Source: a virus. Taken from it: DNA of 33,681 nucleotides. Location: the IMG/VR virus record IMGVR_UViG_3300030098_004840, positions 1 to 33,681 of that record, one strand, 5' to 3'. Positions 1 to 7,291 of this stretch are shown in pieces. Under the pieces are notes generated by a model. The model was not told where the DNA came from. It searched no databases and saw only the letters and a list, made by a program, of their open reading frames with translations. The position numbers and the translations under genes were made by a program. Within the stretch, counting starts at the first letter, position 1; each line of letters starts with the position of its first letter.

Positions 1-10
1 AACTAGACTC

Positions 11-29
11 GGAAGATAAATAATCTTCC
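11..29 (+). terminator. Hairpin upstream of the sigma factor gene, possible weak terminator
   Basis: GGAAGAT (11-17) and ATCTTCC (23-29) form a perfect 7-bp stem around a 5-base loop. No T-tract follows directly; the nearest pyrimidine-rich run is at 50-59. It may end an upstream transcript or be a processing site. The rest of 1-103 holds no open reading frame that I can support. Confidence 0.35.
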
Positions 30-90
30 TCGATAAATCTGACAAACGGCCCCTTTTTCTTTGCAACACAATTTTATTTTTTATATGGGA

Positions 91-105
91 GTGAGGCGAC
101 CTCAT
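91..105 (+). promoter_or_regulatory. Hairpin that can hide the ribosome binding site and start codon of the sigma factor gene
   Basis: TGAGG (92-96) pairs with CCTCA (100-104) around a CGA loop. The stem contains the GAGG Shine-Dalgarno-like element and the first base of the ATG at 104. A second purine run, GGGAG at 87-91, lies just outside. Folded RNA would limit initiation, so translation of the sigma factor may be self-limiting or dependent on upstream translation. The stem is short, so this is a suggestion from sequence only. Confidence 0.4.
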
Positions 106-625
106 GAAAGTACCTGATGGTATGAACGAAGCTCATGTTACCGATGTGATTATGAAGATTAGCCGCCGCTTGGCCCCTCGTTATGTGTTTAGTGGCTATG
201 ATGTTGAAGACATTGAACAAGAGGCATTTCTTATTGGGTGTGCTGGCCTAGAAAAGTACGATCCCACCCGCCCCTTGGAAAACTTTATGTACACTCACAT
301 AAACAATCGCCTCAAAACCTTCAAACGCGACAATTATTACCGCATGGATTATGGTAGCTCGGCCCAAAAAATTCAGGACCGCAAAAAAAACCTGATCGAA
401 CCCATCAATATCGACAGTATCTACAGTATCTATAGCCCCAACCACACCTCAAACGACGCCCATATCAGTGAGATACTAGATTTGATCGACCAAAAGCTGC
501 CCGCCCATCTTCGTCGCGACTACTTAAAACTACAGGCCAACGCTCCTTTGCCCAAAAGCCGCAAGGCAAACATTATTGAAGTCATTTCAAGAATTATAAA
601 TGGAGACTGTGACAAAGATGATTGA
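104..625 (+). CDS. Phage RNA polymerase sigma factor (sigma-70 region 2 type, reduced)
   Basis: Predicted sigma factor of 173 residues that would direct host RNA polymerase to phage promoters. Residues 21-80 read as sigma-70 region 2: a DVEDIEQEAFL helix (33-43), then GLEKYDPTRPLENFMYTHI (48-66) and the basic NNRLKTFKRDNYYR stretch (67-80), which correspond to the core-binding and -10-melting parts. The C-terminal third (about 130-168) is helical and basic and could be a shortened region 4, but there is no clear -35-binding helix-turn-helix. T4 gp55 is a known late sigma factor of similarly small size. Codons are unusually C-ending (CGC, CCC, AAC, GCC) compared with downstream genes. The five TTGTGTAT motifs in front of the structural modules are its likely targets; that link is inference. 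The ATG at 104 is preceded by GGGAG and GAGG. Confidence 0.82.
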   Translation: MKVPDGMNEAHVTDVIMKISRRLAPRYVFSGYDVEDIEQEAFLIGCAGLEKYDPTRPLENFMYTHINNRLKTFKRDNYYRMDYGSSAQKIQDRKKNLIEPINIDSIYSIYSPNHTSNDAHISEILDLIDQKLPAHLRRDYLKLQANAPLPKSRKANIIEVISRIINGDCDKDD

Positions 626-643
626 TTTGAAAGGTATCCGATT

Positions 644-1447
644 ATGAAAAGTGGCAGATTCTCAAACGATGAAATGCTTTTTATCGAGGCGAACGCCGAG
701 GTTCTTTCTATTGAAGAGATTGCTTCACAATTGAATCGTGATCCGGCGAGTGTAAAGAAGTGGATCTCTAAAAAGATAGGTTTTAGTGCAAAGCAAAAGA
801 AGGAGGCGGCGGTAGCCAACGAGCTGAAGAGCAAACCATACTACAAAGAGCTTAAACATCAGTTTGCAGAAGAAGAATTGGAAATGTTTGAGTTCCATTT
901 CAAAAAAATGTGGAGTCAGTTCAAAGACGACGTGTTTCACACCGAAGAAATGCAGATTATAGATACAATCAAACTAGAAATATTGATGAATCGGATTTTA
1001 AAGTCTCAACAAGACAATCAAACCGAGATATCGACGTATGAACGCCTAGTTCAGGCGGAGAAGGCGGTGGACAGAGATCAAAGGGACATAGAATACGTTA
1101 TGCAGTTGGAGCGTCAGATAGCAGTTTTAAGAGCCTCACAAGAAACATTGTCAAAAGACTACAAAGATCTCCAAGCTCGCAAAGCTACAATGCTAAAAGA
1201 TCTGAAAGGCACCAGAGAGCAACGTATCAAAGCGATTGAAGATAGCAAGCAAACCTTCGCTTCGCTCGTTAAACAGATTGCTACCGATAGCGAGTTCCGC
1301 ACCAAGATCGGATTGGAAATGGAAAAAATGCGACTTTCGATGGAATCAGAGAAAGAACGTTTAGCAGAATACCATGAATACGAGGATGGCACGGTAGATC
1401 AGCCCTTTTTAACCTCGGAAACACTAATAAAAAAGGAAGATGAATGA
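644..1447 (+). CDS. Helix-turn-helix/coiled-coil protein, probable small terminase subunit
   Basis: 267 residues. The N-terminus (about 5-45) contains a helix-turn-helix: helix SIEEIASQLN (22-31), a turn, and recognition helix SVKKWISKK (36-44). Residues about 150-240 are a long charged coiled coil, followed by an acidic tail. A DNA-binding head plus an oligomerising coiled coil is the layout of many small terminases, which recognise the packaging site and load the large subunit. The gene lies in the packaging block, three genes of DNA metabolism and a protease away from the large terminase at 4187. I assign it from architecture and position, not from a recognised signature; a generic phage DNA-binding regulator is the alternative. 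AAAGG at about 629-633 precedes the ATG, and the stop overlaps the gmd start as ATGA. Confidence 0.55.
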   Translation: MKSGRFSNDEMLFIEANAEVLSIEEIASQLNRDPASVKKWISKKIGFSAKQKKEAAVANELKSKPYYKELKHQFAEEELEMFEFHFKKMWSQFKDDVFHTEEMQIIDTIKLEILMNRILKSQQDNQTEISTYERLVQAEKAVDRDQRDIEYVMQLERQIAVLRASQETLSKDYKDLQARKATMLKDLKGTREQRIKAIEDSKQTFASLVKQIATDSEFRTKIGLEMEKMRLSMESEKERLAEYHEYEDGTVDQPFLTSETLIKKEDE

Positions 1448-2583
1448 AAAAGGCACTTATTTTCGGAATCACAGGACAAGATGGCAGCTATCTCGCTGAA
1501 TTGCTGGTAAATTGGGGCTATGAAGTCACTGGTGTCACCAGAAGAGTCAGTGTTAGCACCCTTTCAAGAATTGAACATATCTTGCCCCAAATAAACATTG
1601 TCGAAGGCGATGTTACGGACGGTTTTAATGTTAGTAAAATTATCGAGGAGGTTAAACCCGACGAGATTTATAATCTGGCGGCTCAATCTCATGTTGGCAC
1701 TAGTTTCAAGCAACCTAGCCTAACCTGGGACATTACTGCGGGCGGATGTCTTAACATTCTAGAGGCTATTCGTTATAGTCCGCGAAAAGATGATATTCGG
1801 TTTTATCAAGCCAGTTCTAGTGAAATGTTTGGCAAAAACTACAGCACAGACACAAACAAGAAGTCCTTGGTAGGATATATCGTAGGCAATGGTTCTGAGC
1901 AAAAGAAATATCAGGATGAGTCTACCGAATTCATGCCACAAAGCCCCTATGCTATTGCAAAGCTTGCGGCCCACCATCTTGTGCGGAATTATCGCGACAG
2001 TTATGGAATTCACGGAAGTTGTGGGATTTTATTTAATCACGAGTCTGAAAGACGGGGCGAACACTTTGTAACTCGCAAAATAACCAAATGGATTGGCGAA
2101 TTTGTGAATTGGAAGGGCGATCACAAGGTTTTTTGCAGGGGTGACGTTATATCAAGGAATCATGATGATTCTCATGCAAAAATATCAATGCCAAAGCTGC
2201 GTTTGGGGAATCTTGATGCAAAAAGAGACTGGGGCCATGCGGAAGATTATGTTTATGCTATGTGGCTTATGTTACAACAAGAAGATCCTGATGATTATGT
2301 GATTGCCACGGGCGAAACTTATACTGTTAGGGATTTTCTTGATGCGACATTTTCTTACGTGGGAATTGATAATTGGGAAAACTATGTGGTTATTGATCCA
2401 GAGTTTTACAGGCCCGCAGAAGTAGATTATTTACTTGGAATTCCTGTAAAGGCAGAAACTGAACTAGGGTGGCGTAGAAAAATTAGTTTTCAACAACTTG
2501 CAGAAAGAATGGTAAGTCACGATGTCAAAGAAGCGAAATTACTCGGACCCAGTGTACAAGCAGTTCAGGAATGCTGTTCTTAA
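1444..2583 (+). CDS. gmd: GDP-mannose 4,6-dehydratase
   Basis: Extended short-chain dehydrogenase that converts GDP-D-mannose to GDP-4-keto-6-deoxy-D-mannose, the entry to fucose, rhamnose and perosamine sugars. Visible signatures: nucleotide-binding GITGQDG (8-14), NLAAQSHV (77-84), SSSEMFG (124-130) with the active-site Ser/Glu pair, Tyr169/Lys173 in SPYAIAK, the NHES segment (198-201), LGNLDAKRDWGHAEDYV (254-270), VIATGE (286-291) and RPAEVDYLLG (323-332). The length of 379 is slightly above the usual; the extra length is an insertion at about 131-158 before the YxxxK motif and a C-terminal tail of about 20 residues that lies inside the overlapping HNH gene. All key residues are present, so it should be active. 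Phage copies are known, for example in cyanophages. Its partner here may be the glycosyltransferase at 6266. Confidence 0.95.
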   Translation: MKKALIFGITGQDGSYLAELLVNWGYEVTGVTRRVSVSTLSRIEHILPQINIVEGDVTDGFNVSKIIEEVKPDEIYNLAAQSHVGTSFKQPSLTWDITAGGCLNILEAIRYSPRKDDIRFYQASSSEMFGKNYSTDTNKKSLVGYIVGNGSEQKKYQDESTEFMPQSPYAIAKLAAHHLVRNYRDSYGIHGSCGILFNHESERRGEHFVTRKITKWIGEFVNWKGDHKVFCRGDVISRNHDDSHAKISMPKLRLGNLDAKRDWGHAEDYVYAMWLMLQQEDPDDYVIATGETYTVRDFLDATFSYVGIDNWENYVVIDPEFYRPAEVDYLLGIPVKAETELGWRRKISFQQLAERMVSHDVKEAKLLGPSVQAVQECCS

Positions 2584-2797
2584 AAGGGACAAGTTCACAT
2601 GTCAAATGTGTAAAAAAAGGGGGAAAGGGGTATGGTTAAACGTTCATCATATTATGAAGTGGAGTGCCGCTAGTACCCTTAGATATGATCCAGATAACGG
2701 GATTACCCTTTGTAGAAGTTGTCACAAAGAAGTGACAGGACATGAGTCACATTATATTTCATATTTTTCTGAAAAAGTAAGGAGCAATAAAAAATGA
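2522..2797 (+). CDS. HNH endonuclease
   Basis: 91-residue protein with the HNH fold: Cys27-x2-Cys30, the HH pair (42-43) as general base and metal ligand, Asn59-Gly60 in PDNGITLC, Cys64-x2-Cys67-His68 and His74. The paired CxxC motifs form the structural zinc site seen in many phage HNH proteins. The small size with no extra DNA-binding domain matches HNH proteins encoded next to terminases, which in HK97-like phages assist DNA cleavage in packaging; a homing role is less likely because no interrupted gene or intron is seen. The gene starts 62 bases inside the end of gmd in another frame. The family-like FRNAVLKRDKFTCQMC segment (15-30) begins within the overlap, so the start is believable although its ribosome binding site is weak. 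Confidence 0.88.
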   Translation: MSKKRNYSDPVYKQFRNAVLKRDKFTCQMCKKRGKGVWLNVHHIMKWSAASTLRYDPDNGITLCRSCHKEVTGHESHYISYFSEKVRSNKK

Positions 2798-3084
2798 ACC
2801 TCAAAGACGCAATTATTTCGTTCGCAAAACAAGTTGCTGCCGATGGTAAAGAAGTTACCATTGATGCAAATTCATATGCTGGCAAGCATTGGAGGGCCGC
2901 AGACGGGGCTAAACCAACACTGGAAAAGCTTGGAGTTTCTATCGAATGGGATGGGGTTAGTAAAACCTATAAATTGACGAGTAGTTCCAAAACAAGTTCA
3001 AAACCAGAAGAAAAAGAAACTGAAGATTCTTCAGATAATTTTTCTGGTGATAAATGGTGGAAAAAGACCAAAACAGATGAGTAA
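2794..3084 (+). CDS. Small protein of unknown function
   Basis: 96 residues, not recognised. Residues 1-65 look like a compact alpha/beta domain; from about 66 on the protein is a low-complexity Ser/Lys/Glu tail ending in a basic, Trp-containing segment. An AAGGAG site (2779-2784) lies nine bases before the ATG, and the start overlaps the HNH stop, so translation is well supported and coupled. Its place between two nuclease genes suggests a helper role in DNA handling, but nothing in the sequence shows it. Confidence 0.6.
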   Translation: MNLKDAIISFAKQVAADGKEVTIDANSYAGKHWRAADGAKPTLEKLGVSIEWDGVSKTYKLTSSSKTSSKPEEKETEDSSDNFSGDKWWKKTKTDE

Positions 3085-3589
3085 ATACACAGTAATAAAA
3101 GATACACGAGAGCAAGATGGTTGGTTTTTTTCCTCTTACGACAAGTGTGAGGGAATGGAGATCGGCACACTACATACGGGCGACTATACCCTAAAAGGTT
3201 ATGAAGATATAGTGTGCGTAGAGCGTAAAGCCTCTGTGTCCGAGATTGCTATGAATTTAGGAAGAAAAAAGAAGCCGTTTCAAGAAGAGATAGAAAGGAT
3301 GAAGGATTTTCATTTCTCTTTCTTGATTCTTGAATTTGATATGAATGATGTATTAAAGTACCCAGAAGGTTCTAGAGTTCCAAAAAACGCACGCTCCAAA
3401 GTAAAAGTGACAGGCAAGTACCTATTAAAATGTTTAATGGAATTTGAGATCTGGTACAGCACTAAAATTATATTCTGCGGCAATAAACAAAACGCTTTTT
3501 TAGTTACTAATAGTATTTTTAAAAGACTGACAGAACTTTTTGACCGAGGTTCAGATGACGAAACAGCATCAAGAGGATTCGATTTCTGA
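3077..3589 (+). CDS. ERCC4-fold nuclease (XPF/Mus81-type domain)
   Basis: 170 residues from the ATG at 3077. Predicted metal-dependent structure-specific nuclease. The ERCC4 signature is complete: Asp9 with Arg11-Glu12 (DTRE), Gly35-Asp36 (TGDY), and Glu49-Arg50-Lys51 (VERKASVSE), followed by the helix KKPFQEEIERM and the strand FSFLILEF. It is a single catalytic domain without the helix-hairpin-helix pair of cellular XPF proteins. Such proteins cut branched or flap DNA, so it could trim replication or recombination branches before packaging, or attack host DNA. I prefer 3077 to an in-frame ATG at 3047 because homology starts right after it and it overlaps the previous stop by only eight bases. 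The 3' end overlaps the next gene by 35 bases. Confidence 0.85.
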   Translation: MSKYTVIKDTREQDGWFFSSYDKCEGMEIGTLHTGDYTLKGYEDIVCVERKASVSEIAMNLGRKKKPFQEEIERMKDFHFSFLILEFDMNDVLKYPEGSRVPKNARSKVKVTGKYLLKCLMEFEIWYSTKIIFCGNKQNAFLVTNSIFKRLTELFDRGSDDETASRGFDF

Positions 3590-4190
3590 TATTCATGCAT
3601 CAAATATTGATGTAAACAGAAGGATAATCTACCTGCAAGAAAAAGAAGATGCATCCGAGTCTAGCGGCGTAGATTTTAGAATGGTGCAAGATTTTGTAAA
3701 GAATATTAATATACTTCAGTTTCAGTCATCAGACCCAATTACCATTTACATGCAGACCGTGGGTGGCTGCTGGTATTCTGGTATGGGTATTTATGACGCT
3801 ATTAAGTTGTGTAAATGTAAAGTTACCATCATAGGTTATTCACAAATTTGTTCTATGGGAACAATAATAATGCAGGCGGCTGATAGAAGAATCTTGATGC
3901 CGAACTGTATCTTTATGTGCCACTACGGTTCTAGCGAAATGTCTGGGGATTTTTTAAGTTCTCAGAATTTTGCAAGTCTTGATCGTAGAAACATACAAAC
4001 AATGATTGACATTTATGCGGAAAAGTGTCACAAGACTGGTGGCTTTTTTAAAGAAAGAGAAGATTCTCTTTCTAAAGTAAAATCCTACATAAAAAGAAAG
4101 ATGAAGGATGGTGATTGGTATTTGAGACCAGAGCAAGCAATTGACTTTGGTTTTGCTGATCGTGTCTTTTCTAATTCTATAAAAATATGA
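3555..4190 (+). CDS. ClpP-like serine protease
   Basis: 211 residues in the ClpP/crotonase fold. Catalytic triad visible: Ser100 in ICSMGT, His123 in MCHYGS and Asp187 in DGDWYL, the last followed by RPEQAIDFGFAD, which mirrors the C-terminal motif of ClpP. TVGGCWYSGMGIYDAI (68-83) supplies the Gly-Gly of the oxyanion region. Phage ClpP-like proteins usually mature the procapsid and sit between portal and capsid genes. Here the gene lies before the large terminase, and a second, unrelated protease precedes the capsid gene, so its substrate is uncertain. The ATG at 3555 has GAGG five bases upstream; a TTG further up in frame (3540) is less likely. The stop overlaps the terminase start by four bases. 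Confidence 0.88.
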   Translation: MTKQHQEDSISDIHASNIDVNRRIIYLQEKEDASESSGVDFRMVQDFVKNINILQFQSSDPITIYMQTVGGCWYSGMGIYDAIKLCKCKVTIIGYSQICSMGTIIMQAADRRILMPNCIFMCHYGSSEMSGDFLSSQNFASLDRRNIQTMIDIYAEKCHKTGGFFKEREDSLSKVKSYIKRKMKDGDWYLRPEQAIDFGFADRVFSNSIKI

Positions 4191-6175
4191 AAAAACAAGA
4201 ACTGATGCTAGAAGATGCTTGGCTTGGCATTGATGTCGACGAGTCTAACTTATTTAATCCTATGGATTTTGTTATGCAAGACTCTGACAATGAAGCCCTT
4301 CTGAAAAGGCTTTCGTGGCTAATGATGAAGCCGGAATATTTCAGCTTTGCCTGCAAGTATATTCTAAACATTGAACTTTCTCCGTTCCAAGCACTTTTGT
4401 TGCATGAAATGTGGGACAGAAAGTTTCCTATGTTAGTTGGTAGTCGTGGTATGGGTAAATCTTTCATTTTATCAGTATACCCTTTATTGCGTGCATTATT
4501 CATGCCACGACGAAAAATCATTATTGTTGGTGCCGCTTTTAGACAGTCGAAAGTTTTGTTTGAGTATATGGATACCATTTGGAAAAATGCTCCTGTGTTA
4601 AGAGATTTATGTTCGACTAATAGTGGCCCACGAAGGGATGTGGACAGATGTGTGATGCATATTGGTCAAAGTACCATCACCTGTCTTCCATTAGGTGACG
4701 GTAGTAAAATTAGAGGTCAACGTGCGAATGACATTATTGCAGATGAATTCGCGTCTATTCCACGCGATATTTTTGAAAACGTCGTTGCTGGTTTTGCTGC
4801 CGTTGCTGCATCCCCCATAGAAAAAGTGAAACAAAAAGCCAAGGAAAAAAAAGCAAAAGAATTAGGTATTCCTGTTGTTGATGGGGCCGAAAATGAAAAT
4901 CCAGCCGACAAGTCTAATCAAATTATACTTTCCGGTACTGCATATTATGATTTTAACCATTTTGCAGAATATTTTAAGCGTTATCATTCTATTGTATCAA
5001 GTGGCGGAGATGAAAGAAGGTTAGAAGAGGTATTTGGCGGAGAAATTCCCACTGATTTTGATTATAGTAATTATTCAGTTGCTAGAATACCAGTAGAAAA
5101 GTTACCAGAAGGATTTATGGACACTGGACAGATTGGACGTGCAAAAGCTACTGTTCATGCTGGCATCTATCAAATGGAATATGGTGCTGTTTTTACTACA
5201 GACAGTCAAGGTTTCTTCAAACGTAGTTTAATTGAGGGGTGTACTACTAGTCCTACAGAACCAGTAAATTTTGCTAATTCTGGCGATGTCTGGTTTGAGG
5301 CTTCATTAAAGGGTGATAGCAGCAAAAAATATGTTTTTGGAGTCGATCCCGCATCAGAAGTTGATAATTTTAGCATTGTTGTAATGGAGATCAATTCTGA
5401 TCATAGAAAAGTTGTTCACTGCTGGACAACTAACCGCAAATCTCATAAAGAGAAGCTAAAGTCAAAAATAGTTGACGAAGATGATTTTTACTCTTATTGT
5501 GCAAAAAAGATTAGACAGTTAATGAAAGTTTTTCCATGCGTTGAGATCGCCCTGGACGCCCAGGGAGGCGGTATTGCAGTTATGGAGGCTTTACATGATA
5601 AAGACAAAATACCGGACGGAGAGCTTGCCATATGGCCTGTAATAGAGGATAAGCCCAAGGATACAGACGATTATGCTGGACTTCATATTTTACGCATGTG
5701 TCAGTTTGCTAAGTACGACTGGTTGGCTGAAGCTAATCATGGTCTCAGAAAAGATTTTGAAGATAAAATTGTATTGTTTCCTTATTTTGATTCTGCTAGT
5801 TTGGGCGTTGCGTTAGAAGTTGATAAATCTGTTGGAAGAAAGTATGATACTTTGGAAGATTGTGTTATGGAAATTGAGGAGTTAAAGGATGAACTGTCTA
5901 TGATTGTTATGACACAGACCAGTACTGGCCGAGAACGTTGGGATACTCCAGAAGTAAAAACGGGTGCTGGTAGAAAAAGTAGACTAAGGAAAGACCGTTA
6001 TTCATCACTCATTATGGCAAACATGTCTGCTAGAAATGTTTTGGTTGAAAAAACAACTATAGAATCTGGTGCAATTGGAGGATTTGCGGATGGTCAACCG
6101 TCTTTTATGAGTAAAGATACAAAGCTGTTTCAAGGTCCGGCTTGGTTTACTGAACAAATAAAAGGAACTTATTAA
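4187..6175 (+). CDS. terL: Terminase large subunit
   Basis: 662-residue packaging motor: an ATPase that pumps DNA into the head plus a nuclease that cuts the concatemer. Walker A GSRGMGKS (85-92), Walker B IIADE (183-187) and a coupling motif ILSGTAY (247-253) define the ATPase. The RNase H-like nuclease domain begins about 382 with Asp387 in GVDPAS and Asp457 in ALDAQGGG; a third acidic residue is expected near 500-560. An insertion rich in Lys/Glu (about 212-240) separates Walker B from the coupling motif. Length is in the normal range for the family. Stop at 6173-6175 is followed by a T-rich stretch and then the first late promoter-like motif, so it is probably the last gene of the early/packaging transcript. 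Confidence 0.96.
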   Translation: MKKQELMLEDAWLGIDVDESNLFNPMDFVMQDSDNEALLKRLSWLMMKPEYFSFACKYILNIELSPFQALLLHEMWDRKFPMLVGSRGMGKSFILSVYPLLRALFMPRRKIIIVGAAFRQSKVLFEYMDTIWKNAPVLRDLCSTNSGPRRDVDRCVMHIGQSTITCLPLGDGSKIRGQRANDIIADEFASIPRDIFENVVAGFAAVAASPIEKVKQKAKEKKAKELGIPVVDGAENENPADKSNQIILSGTAYYDFNHFAEYFKRYHSIVSSGGDERRLEEVFGGEIPTDFDYSNYSVARIPVEKLPEGFMDTGQIGRAKATVHAGIYQMEYGAVFTTDSQGFFKRSLIEGCTTSPTEPVNFANSGDVWFEASLKGDSSKKYVFGVDPASEVDNFSIVVMEINSDHRKVVHCWTTNRKSHKEKLKSKIVDEDDFYSYCAKKIRQLMKVFPCVEIALDAQGGGIAVMEALHDKDKIPDGELAIWPVIEDKPKDTDDYAGLHILRMCQFAKYDWLAEANHGLRKDFEDKIVLFPYFDSASLGVALEVDKSVGRKYDTLEDCVMEIEELKDELSMIVMTQTSTGRERWDTPEVKTGAGRKSRLRKDRYSSLIMANMSARNVLVEKTTIESGAIGGFADGQPSFMSKDTKLFQGPAWFTEQIKGTY

Positions 6176-6190
6176 CCCTTTTTTTATTAC

Positions 6191-6207
6191 TTGTGTATAA
6201 TAATACG
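6191..6207 (+). promoter_or_regulatory. Putative phage late promoter 1 (TTGTGTAT motif)
   Basis: TTGTGTATAATAATACG lies in the 90-base gap between the large terminase and the glycosyltransferase, 75 bases before the latter's ATG. The TTGTGTAT core is shared exactly with four other intergenic gaps. A TATAAT-like -10 follows directly; no -35 box is evident. Downstream, AATATAATT occurs twice (6214-6222 and 6226-6234) at a 12-base step and might bind a regulator. Confidence 0.6.
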
Positions 6208-6265
6208 ATTGGCAATATAATTGTTAATATAATTAAGAGACTTTTAATATATTTGGAGCATATAT

Positions 6266-7252
6266 ATGGGAAACGAAGAAGAATTAAGAAAAGAACTTGC
6301 CGCAGCCAGAGAATTGATTGAAAAAATGCAGCAGCGACTTAATTCTCTTAGTGAGAGTGAAGCTAATAAACAAATAGATAAAGATAAAGAAGATACTAAA
6401 TCGTTAAAAAAGGTTATTAGTTTTTCTTTGTATGGGGATAAAGCTTGTTATCAAGTTGGTGCAATAGTTAATTTATTAGAGGCTAGAAGGATTTTTCCTG
6501 ATTGGACTTGTAGAGTATATACTAATGTCGCACCTGAAGTTAGTAAATTGTTGTCATATATGGGTGCAGAAGTAATTGATATGGCCAACGAGCCTGATGA
6601 ACTTATAAGAAAAGGTGGAATGTTTTGGAGATTTTTACCTATAGATGATCCAGAGGTAGATGTCTTCTTTTGTCGAGATACTGATTGTGTTGTTTGTGAA
6701 AGGGATCGTTCTGCTGCGGATAATTTTTTAGCTAGTGGTAAGGAATGGTTTATAGTTAGAGACCATCCTGGGCACAAAGTTGTTCCTATTCCTGGCGGAA
6801 TGTGGGGACATAGAAAGCATAAAGATGGATTGGATTTTATTAATGGAAAATCTTTAAGGGATTATATAAAAAAATGGTCTGAAGAGTCGGGTAAAAAAAC
6901 TTGGGGGTTTAATAATGATCAACGTTTTTTGAAATGGTTTTATGAATGTTATGCAAAGAGGTCTCTAGGTGGTATTGCAAGATACGGCCCTCAAGGTATG
7001 CTTATACCTCCTCATGGGGATACTTATCTTACGTACCACATAGGTGCAAGAATGTTTCGTGGAAACAAATTTAATGCTGTTTTACCTAGACGTGGTTATA
7101 CTGCTGATTGGTGGAGACAAATACGTGGTAAGCAATGGCGTTTTTACTCACAAGGCGATGATATGCTTGGTTTAATTGATTACAATGTCTTTGGCAGTCC
7201 GTATAGCGATGAAATGCATCCACGTCGTCGTCCTGAGTCAAATGAAAAATAA
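6266..7252 (+). CDS. Putative glycosyltransferase (RDxD type)
   Basis: 328 residues. After a charged coiled-coil N-terminus (1-45) comes a GT-A-like domain: a Rossmann-type start VISFSLYGDKACYQVG (50-65), the strand DVFFCRDTD (132-140) giving the RDxD metal/nucleotide-sugar site, ERDRSAADNFL (145-155), VRDHPGH (164-170), PGGMWGH (176-182) and NNDQRFL (216-222). The series RDxD, RDHP-H, GGMWG and N-D-Q is a set I know from a family of uncharacterised bacterial and viral glycosyltransferases. Acceptor unknown. It stands between terminase and portal, under the first late motif, so it is probably made with virion proteins and may modify them; gmd could supply the sugar nucleotide. TTGGAG sits about ten bases before the ATG. 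Confidence 0.72.
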   Translation: MGNEEELRKELAAARELIEKMQQRLNSLSESEANKQIDKDKEDTKSLKKVISFSLYGDKACYQVGAIVNLLEARRIFPDWTCRVYTNVAPEVSKLLSYMGAEVIDMANEPDELIRKGGMFWRFLPIDDPEVDVFFCRDTDCVVCERDRSAADNFLASGKEWFIVRDHPGHKVVPIPGGMWGHRKHKDGLDFINGKSLRDYIKKWSEESGKKTWGFNNDQRFLKWFYECYAKRSLGGIARYGPQGMLIPPHGDTYLTYHIGARMFRGNKFNAVLPRRGYTADWWRQIRGKQWRFYSQGDDMLGLIDYNVFGSPYSDEMHPRRRPESNEK

Positions 7253-7291
7253 TATACTAAAAAATAAATAATATGGAGGTATAGACGCAAA

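Noticed and set aside
3047-3076. Upstream ATG for the ERCC4 nuclease
   Set aside because: It would overlap the previous gene by 38 bases and add ten residues that precede the conserved start; 3077 fits better. It cannot be fully excluded.
3540-3554. TTG start for the ClpP-like gene
   Set aside because: The ATG at 3555 has GAGG five bases upstream and the extra five residues are not family-like.
5550-5565. CCCTGG/CCAGGG hairpin in the large terminase gene
   Set aside because: It falls on codons for the conserved ALDAQGGG nuclease motif, whose Gly/Ala/Gln codons are GC-rich anyway; protein constraint is enough to explain it.
6160-6185. AAAAGG/CCTTTT pairing with a T-run after the large terminase
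   Set aside because: Only two G-C pairs and an 11-base loop; too weak to call a terminator.
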